A DNA stretch of 18,580 nucleotides from NCBI GenBank assembly GCA_946887155.1, contig CAMPKM010000011.1, forward strand, positions 1 through 18,580. Reading direction: 5' to 3'. Under the pieces are notes generated by a model. The model saw nothing but the letters and a program-made list of their open reading frames with translations, was not told the origin of the DNA and ran no database searches. This DNA is from an uncultured Gemmatimonadota bacterium. GTDB lineage: Bacteria; Gemmatimonadota; Gemmatimonadetes; Gemmatimonadales; Gemmatimonadaceae. How positions within the stretch are numbered: the stretch's first letter is position 1; every line of letters starts with the position of its first letter. Positions 14,418 to 18,580 of the stretch are shown here, piece by piece. A program made the position numbers and the translations under genes.

Positions 14418-14804
14418 GTGGCCAACGTTCCCGCTGACCTGTCTTACACGCCCGACCACGAATACGTGATGGGCACCGACGACCCGAACGTCGTACAAAT
14501 TGGAATCACCGATTACGCGCAGGATCAGCTGGGTGATGTCGTCTTCGTGGAATTGCCAAAGAAGGGCGCTCAGTTCGGCAACCACGACGTCTTCGGAACC
14601 ATCGAAGCGGTGAAGGCGGTGTCCGAGTTGTTCTGCCCGCTGGCCGGCGAGGTGGTCGATGTAAATCCCCGCCTCGATGGCGAACCAGCCCTGGTGAACT
14701 CCGATCCCTACGGCGAGGGCTGGATGATCCGGCTCCGCCTGAAGAACGCGGACGACAAGAAGTCCCTCCTGTCAGCGGACGCCTACTCAAAGCAGATCGG
14801 TTAA
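14418..14804 (+). CDS. gcvH: Glycine cleavage system H protein
   Basis: The 128-residue lipoyl carrier shuttles the aminomethyl group of glycine between GcvP and GcvT. It begins with the family's YTPDHEYV block. The lipoylation site is K66 in FGTIEAVKAVSELFCP, followed by GEVVDVN, LVNSDPYGEGWMIRL and a C-terminal helix. All of these are standard for GcvH, as is the length. The start is GTG at 14418, with AGGA eight bases upstream. It follows coaE on the plus strand, and its partner gcvP lies just downstream in the opposite direction. GcvH can also serve as the acceptor of octanoyl groups in lipoate synthesis, relevant to the LipM-type gene at the right edge. Confidence 0.97.
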   Translation: MANVPADLSYTPDHEYVMGTDDPNVVQIGITDYAQDQLGDVVFVELPKKGAQFGNHDVFGTIEAVKAVSELFCPLAGEVVDVNPRLDGEPALVNSDPYGEGWMIRLRLKNADDKKSLLSADAYSKQIG

Positions 14805-14814
14805 GAACGATCTT

Positions 14815-15003
14815 CGCGGAAGGGCGAACACGGACGACACAGGATACGCTGATTAACACGGGTACTTCCGTGAAAAACTGAAGACGGGTCACGCACCGGA
14901 GCCGACTTGGCGAGCCAGTGCGGGGACCCGTCTTCAGTTTTTCACAGCAGTTACCGTGTCAATCTGTGTGACCCTGTGTCGTCCGTGTTCTGCCCCTTCC
15001 GCG
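14815..15003. repeat. 189-nt long inverted repeat/hairpin between convergent gcvH and gcvP
   Basis: The gap between the two convergent genes folds end to end. The outer arms (14815-14843 with 14973-15003) include an 18-bp perfect match, GAACACGGACGACACAGG. A middle zone (14844-14869 with 14946-14972) pairs imperfectly. The inner stem is a perfect 21 bp (14870-14890 with 14925-14945). The 34-nt tip also pairs (CGCAC/GTGCG, GCC/GGC). It begins 10 bp after the gcvH stop and ends 10 bp before the gcvP stop. No transposase is nearby. Confidence 0.9.
14870..14945. terminator. Bidirectional intrinsic terminator in the core of the long hairpin
   Basis: The GC-rich part of the inner stem (GAAGACGGGTC/GACCCGTCTTC) is flanked by AAAAA on the left and TTTTT on the right. 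On either strand a transcript would therefore meet a stable stem followed by a five-U run. This serves gcvH from the left and gcvP from the right. The loop of 34 nt is larger than usual but is itself paired. Confidence 0.75.
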
Positions 15004-15013
15004 AAAATCGTCG

Positions 15014-17902
15014 TCAAGCGTACGACTCGATAGGCGGACACGCACAAACCAGATTTCGATCTCCGTACGCATTATCGACGCGCGACACCGCCGGCCAGAA
15101 CTTCCGTTCGCGCGTCCATGGCGCCGGGAACGCCGCCTGTTCCCTCGAGTACGCACGGTTCCAGGAATCCGAGACGACCACCTCGGCCGTGTGCGGCGCG
15201 TTCTTGAGCGGATTGTCCTGCCGGTCGAGGACACCCGCCTCGATCTGCCGGATTTCGTCGCGGATGGCGATCAGCGCGTCGCAGAATCGGTCCAGCTCCG
15301 CCTTCGATTCGCTCTCCGTCGGCTCGATCATCAGCGTACCAGCCACCGGGAACGACACCGTCGGCGCGTGGAAGCCGAAATCGATCAGCCGTTTCGCGAT
15401 GTCCTCGACCTCGACCCCGCTCGTGCCCTTCACGGCACGGGGATCGACGATGCACTCGTGCGCGACGCGCCCGTTCCGCCCGCGGTACAGCACCGGGAAA
15501 TGCTCCTCGAGCCGGTGGGCGACGTAGTTCGCGTTGAGGATGGCGACCTTCGTTGCCTCCGTGAGTCCGCTGCCGCCCATCATGTGGATGTACACCCACG
15601 ATATCGGGAGGATGGACGCACTTCCCCACGGGGCCGCCGACACCGCGCCTAACGTCGTGCGTCCGTCCTGCCTGACGATCGCGTGGCCCGGGAGAAAGGA
15701 GGCCAGGTGTGCCGCCACGCCGATCGGGCCCATCCCCGGGCCCCCGCCGCCGTGCGGGATGCAGAACGTCTTGTGGAGGTTGAGGTGGCAGACGTCGGCG
15801 CCGATGTCGCCGGGCCGCGCCAGTCCCACCATCGCGTTCATGTTCGCGCCGTCCATGTAGACCTGGCCACCGTGCTGGTGCACGACCGAGCAGATCTCGG
15901 TGATCCCTTCCTCGAACACCCCGTGCGTGGACGGATACGTCACCATCAGCGCCGCCAGGTTCGCCGAATGCTCCTCGGCGCGCGCCCGCAGGTCGGCGAT
16001 GTCGATGTCGCCGTTCGCGCCCGTCTTCACCACTACGATCTTCATGCTGGCCATCGCCGCACTGGCCGGGTTCGTGCCGTGGGCGCTCTGCGGGATCAGG
16101 CAGACGTTGCGATGCCCCTCGCCACGCGATTCATGGTAGGAGCGGATCACCAGCAGCCCCGCGTATTCGCCCTGCGACCCGGCGTTAGGCTGCAGCGAGA
16201 CCGCCGCGAATCCGGTGATGTCGCACAGGTCCGATTCCAGCGAGCGGAACAGCTCGCGGTACCCTTCGGTCTGTGCCTCCGGCGCAAACGGATGGATCCG
16301 GCCGAGTTCCGGCCAGGTGACCGGGATCATCTCGGCGGTCGCGTTCAGCTTCATCGTGCACGAGCCGAGCGAGATCATCGAGTGGACCAGCGACAGGTCA
16401 CGCGACTCGAGCTTCCGCACGTACCGGAGCATTTCGTGCTCCGCGTGATAGCGGTTGAACACCGGGTGCGTCAGGAACGGGCTCGTCCGCGCGAAACGCT
16501 CGTCGTAACGCGCGTCGATCTCCGCGGCCAGCGATGCCACGGTGAACGCCAGGGGTGAACCACCGTTCAGCGACACCAGCACGTCCGTCACGTCGTCTTC
16601 GCCGCACGTTTCATCGAGCGCGATCACGACGCTGCTGGATGCCGACTTCCGCAGGTTGATGCCGAGCTTGCGCGCCGCGCCCATCACCTTGCCCGCGCTG
16701 GTGCCGGCGAGGTCCACCCGCACGGTGTCGAAGAAGTCGGCGTGCGTGACACCATGCCCGAGCTTTGCCGCGCCGGCGGCGAGCAGCGTCGCCAGCCGGT
16801 GGACGCGCTGAGCGATCCGCGTCAGGCCATCCGGACCGTGCCACACCGCGTACATGCCGGCCATCACCGCGAGCAGGACCTGCGCCGTACAGATGTTGCT
16901 GGTCGCCTTTTCGCGGCGGATGTGCTGCTCGCGCGTGCCCAGCGCCATGCGCAGCGCCATCTTCCCCTGCGTATCCTTCGAGACGCCGATGATCCGGCCG
17001 GGGATCAGTCGCTTGTACTCGTCGCGCGTCGTCATGAACGCGGCATGCGGGCCGCCGTAGCCTAACGGGACACCGAATCGCTGCGAGTTGCCGACCACGA
17101 CGTCCGCCCCCCACTCGCCCGGCGGTGCCAGCAGCGTGAGGGCCAGGAGGTCCGTAGCCGCGACCAGCAGTGCGTCAGCTTCGTGCGCCTTTTCAGCCAC
17201 GTCGCGCCAGTCGACCACCGCGCCGTCCGTCGTCGGGTACTGCACGATCACCGCAAACACCGACTTGCCGAACTTTTTCGCCTTCGCGTCACCGACGACC
17301 ACCTTGTACCCCGAGGCCCACGAACGTGTCCTGATGATGTCGATCGTCTGGGCGTGGCAGCTCTTGTCGATGAAAACCGTCTCCTTCCCTTCCTTGCCCT
17401 TGACGCCATAGGCAAGGTGCACCGCCTCGGCTGCCGCCGTCCCCTCGTCCAGCATCGACGCGTTGGCGATCGGCAGGCCGGTGAGGTCGATGATGACGGT
17501 CTGGAAGTTCAACAGCGCCTCCATCCGGCCCTGCGCAATCTCGGACTGGTACGGCGTGTAAGCCGTGTACCAGCCGGGATTCTCGAGGATGTTTCGCTGG
17601 ATCACCGGCGGCACCAGTGTGTCGTGATACCCGAGCCCGATGTAAGACCGGAAAACCTTGTTCCGGCTCGCAATGTCCCGGATCTCACGCAGGACATCGT
17701 GTTCGGTTCTGGGCTCGCCGATGCCGAGCGCTTTTCTGGCGCGGATGGATTCCGGAATCGTCGCGTCGATGAATTCGTCCAGCGACGAATAACCGAGCGC
17801 CGACAGCATCTCATCGATCTCGGCGGCCGAGGGGCCGATGTGGCGGCGGACGAACGTATCGGGGTCGGCGGTGGTTCTGGCCGGTTGCAGGGTCGTGGTC
17901 AT
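15014..17902 (-). CDS. gcvP: Glycine dehydrogenase (decarboxylating), single-chain P protein
   Basis: The 962-residue enzyme decarboxylates glycine with pyridoxal phosphate and passes the aminomethyl group to lipoyl-GcvH. Both halves of the full-length homodimeric type are present. The N-terminal half contains [17 protein letters not shown] and [20 protein letters not shown]. The C-terminal half contains [26 protein letters not shown], and the PLP-lysine segment [21 protein letters not shown] (K711). Some species split the enzyme into two subunits; here it is one chain of normal length. I chose ATG at 17902, with GAGG five bases upstream; the frame is open to 17929 but the extra nine residues have no family match. 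It follows the LipM-type gene by 107 bp on the same strand and is convergent with gcvH. Confidence 0.97.
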   Translation of the reverse strand: MTTTLQPARTTADPDTFVRRHIGPSAAEIDEMLSALGYSSLDEFIDATIPESIRARKALGIGEPRTEHDVLREIRDIASRNKVFRSYIGLGYHDTLVPPVIQRNILENPGWYTAYTPYQSEIAQGRMEALLNFQTVIIDLTGLPIANASMLDEGTAAAEAVHLAYGVKGKEGKETVFIDKSCHAQTIDIIRTRSWASGYKVVVGDAKAKKFGKSVFAVIVQYPTTDGAVVDWRDVAEKAHEADALLVAATDLLALTLLAPPGEWGADVVVGNSQRFGVPLGYGGPHAAFMTTRDEYKRLIPGRIIGVSKDTQGKMALRMALGTREQHIRREKATSNICTAQVLLAVMAGMYAVWHGPDGLTRIAQRVHRLATLLAAGAAKLGHGVTHADFFDTVRVDLAGTSAGKVMGAARKLGINLRKSASSSVVIALDETCGEDDVTDVLVSLNGGSPLAFTVASLAAEIDARYDERFARTSPFLTHPVFNRYHAEHEMLRYVRKLESRDLSLVHSMISLGSCTMKLNATAEMIPVTWPELGRIHPFAPEAQTEGYRELFRSLESDLCDITGFAAVSLQPNAGSQGEYAGLLVIRSYHESRGEGHRNVCLIPQSAHGTNPASAAMASMKIVVVKTGANGDIDIADLRARAEEHSANLAALMVTYPSTHGVFEEGITEICSVVHQHGGQVYMDGANMNAMVGLARPGDIGADVCHLNLHKTFCIPHGGGGPGMGPIGVAAHLASFLPGHAIVRQDGRTTLGAVSAAPWGSASILPISWVYIHMMGGSGLTEATKVAILNANYVAHRLEEHFPVLYRGRNGRVAHECIVDPRAVKGTSGVEVEDIAKRLIDFGFHAPTVSFPVAGTLMIEPTESESKAELDRFCDALIAIRDEIRQIEAGVLDRQDNPLKNAPHTAEVVVSDSWNRAYSREQAAFPAPWTRERKFWPAVSRVDNAYGDRNLVCACPPIESYA

Positions 17903-18009
17903 GCGAGCCTCAGCGCGACGATGTCGCACGTTCAGAGTGGAGGAGGAAAAATAGCGGCCCGTAGCGGCCCAGTCAGCACTACCGCCTCCGGCGCTCTACC
18001 CTCCCGCCA

Positions 18010-18580
18010 TCAAGCCCTGAACGTCCATGCATCGCTGCCGTAAACCCGCTCCGCCTCGATGGCGTCATCATCCAGCCGCGCGTCCCGTTCGAACGGCGTC
18101 GCGGGCGCTGGGACGAGCGCTTCGAAGAGGGCGCCCGCCACCTGTTCGAGCGTCGGCGCCACACCCAGCGCCTGGCGCAGCGTCCCGGCGGCCGCGGGCG
18201 GCTCCTCTTCCTCCGGCAACAGCCCCGCCAGCATCGCCTGGTCATCGTCCAGCAGGATGGATCCGTGTTGGAGCAGTGCATCCTCCTGCCTCAGGAGCGC
18301 GCTGCCCACGAGTTTGCGCCCATCCAGGCTGATCTCGCCATCGTCGGCACGAACAAAACATGACGCCGTGCCGGGAATCGGCGTGCGACCCGCAACGATC
18401 GCGGGTCGGGCATCGACGCCCAGTGACCGCAACGCGATGAAGAGCACCTCGTTGATGGATTCGTACCAGGATCGGACGGAGTCACCGGGCGCGAGGGGTG
18501 CCGTGACGCTGTAGGTGACTTCCCTGTGATGCAGCAGCGCCCGCCCGCCGGTCGGCCGCCTGACGAGTCCTATCCCCTTC
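18010..18580 (-). CDS. LipM-type octanoyltransferase / lipoate-protein ligase family, C-terminal part
   Basis: The visible 189 residues, open at the right edge, start in the middle of the biotin/lipoate A/B ligase-type domain. GIGLVRRPTGGRALLHHREVTYS is the conserved RRxTGGxAxxH block. CFVRADDGEISLDGRKLVGSA (Cys about 74 and Lys about 89 of the visible part) and LLQHGSILLD match the LipM pattern, in which a cysteine forms the acyl-enzyme and the lysine is retained. LplA-type ligases share the rest but do not need the cysteine, so LipM-type octanoyltransferase is favoured and ligase remains possible. The enzyme would acylate the lipoyl domain lysine, for example K66 of the GcvH encoded nearby. 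gcvP follows 107 bp downstream on the same strand. The N-terminus lies outside the window. Confidence 0.85.
   Translation of the reverse strand, partial: KGIGLVRRPTGGRALLHHREVTYSVTAPLAPGDSVRSWYESINEVLFIALRSLGVDARPAIVAGRTPIPGTASCFVRADDGEISLDGRKLVGSALLRQEDALLQHGSILLDDDQAMLAGLLPEEEEPPAAAGTLRQALGVAPTLEQVAGALFEALVPAPATPFERDARLDDDAIEAERVYGSDAWTFRA

Noticed and set aside
17903..18009. Glycine riboswitch upstream of gcvP
   Set aside because: The minus strand has a GCGCCGGAGGCGG-like hairpin that recalls the aptamer's start, but the conserved CUCUCAGGCA part is missing. The region before gcvH (14317-14417) also lacks it.

Overview
The window looks like chromosomal DNA from a high-GC bacterium, most likely Gemmatimonadota or Acidobacteriota. 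This is inferred from the divergent pair of long MacB/FtsX-type orphan permeases (the 'ADOP' family expanded in those phyla), the strong GC bias at third codon positions, and the mix of type IV minor pilins, a single-chain GcvP and an octanoyltransferase/lipoate-ligase family protein. I see no phage, integrase, transposase gene, CRISPR array, tRNA or rRNA. It reads as ordinary chromosome with densely packed genes.

Layout. (1) 1-3387: two divergent ADOP-type permeases; the left one is cut by the window edge. The 346-bp spacer holds a nested GGGGTCTGACCCC-type palindrome. (2) 3394-6503, minus strand: an apparent four-gene operon of class I aminotransferase, a protein with two halves resembling DUF2283-like folds, a stand-alone Lrp/AsnC RAM-domain protein, and a NurA-like nuclease. 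(3) 6600-8776, plus strand: a protein that keeps the layout of a DEAD-box RNA helicase but has lost the catalytic motifs and ends in an RG/RD-rich repeat tail, followed by thymidine kinase (tdk) and a strong intrinsic terminator. (4) 8877-11858, minus strand: four tightly coupled minor pilin genes (FimT/GspH-, PilV-, PilW- and PilX-like). Divergent from them across a 400-bp spacer is a regulator with a receiver-like N-terminus and an AraC-type HTH (12259-13044). (5) 13047-13643, minus: folE. Divergent from it is coaE (13720-14316), then gcvH (14418-14804). (6) gcvP (15014-17902, minus), preceded on the same strand by a LipM-type octanoyltransferase/lipoate ligase that runs off the window. gcvH and gcvP converge on a 209-bp gap almost completely filled by a 189-nt long hairpin.

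How the genes relate. The right end is a lipoylation/glycine-cleavage neighbourhood: the acyltransferase would modify the GcvH lysine, and the lipoyl-GcvH is the substrate of GcvP. gcvT and lipA are not in the window. The pilin cluster would supply minor pilins for priming or decorating a type IV pilus; its assembly motor and secretin genes are elsewhere. The divergent regulator is a candidate controller by position only.

Most interesting items: the degenerate ('dead') DEAD-box protein with its RG tail; the long hairpin between gcvH and gcvP; the palindrome between the permeases; the NurA-like nuclease without HerA behind an 8-bp tandem repeat; and a recurrent octamer CGTTAGGC that accounts for many of the rare TTA leucine codons. 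All family calls are from reading the sequence, with no database search.
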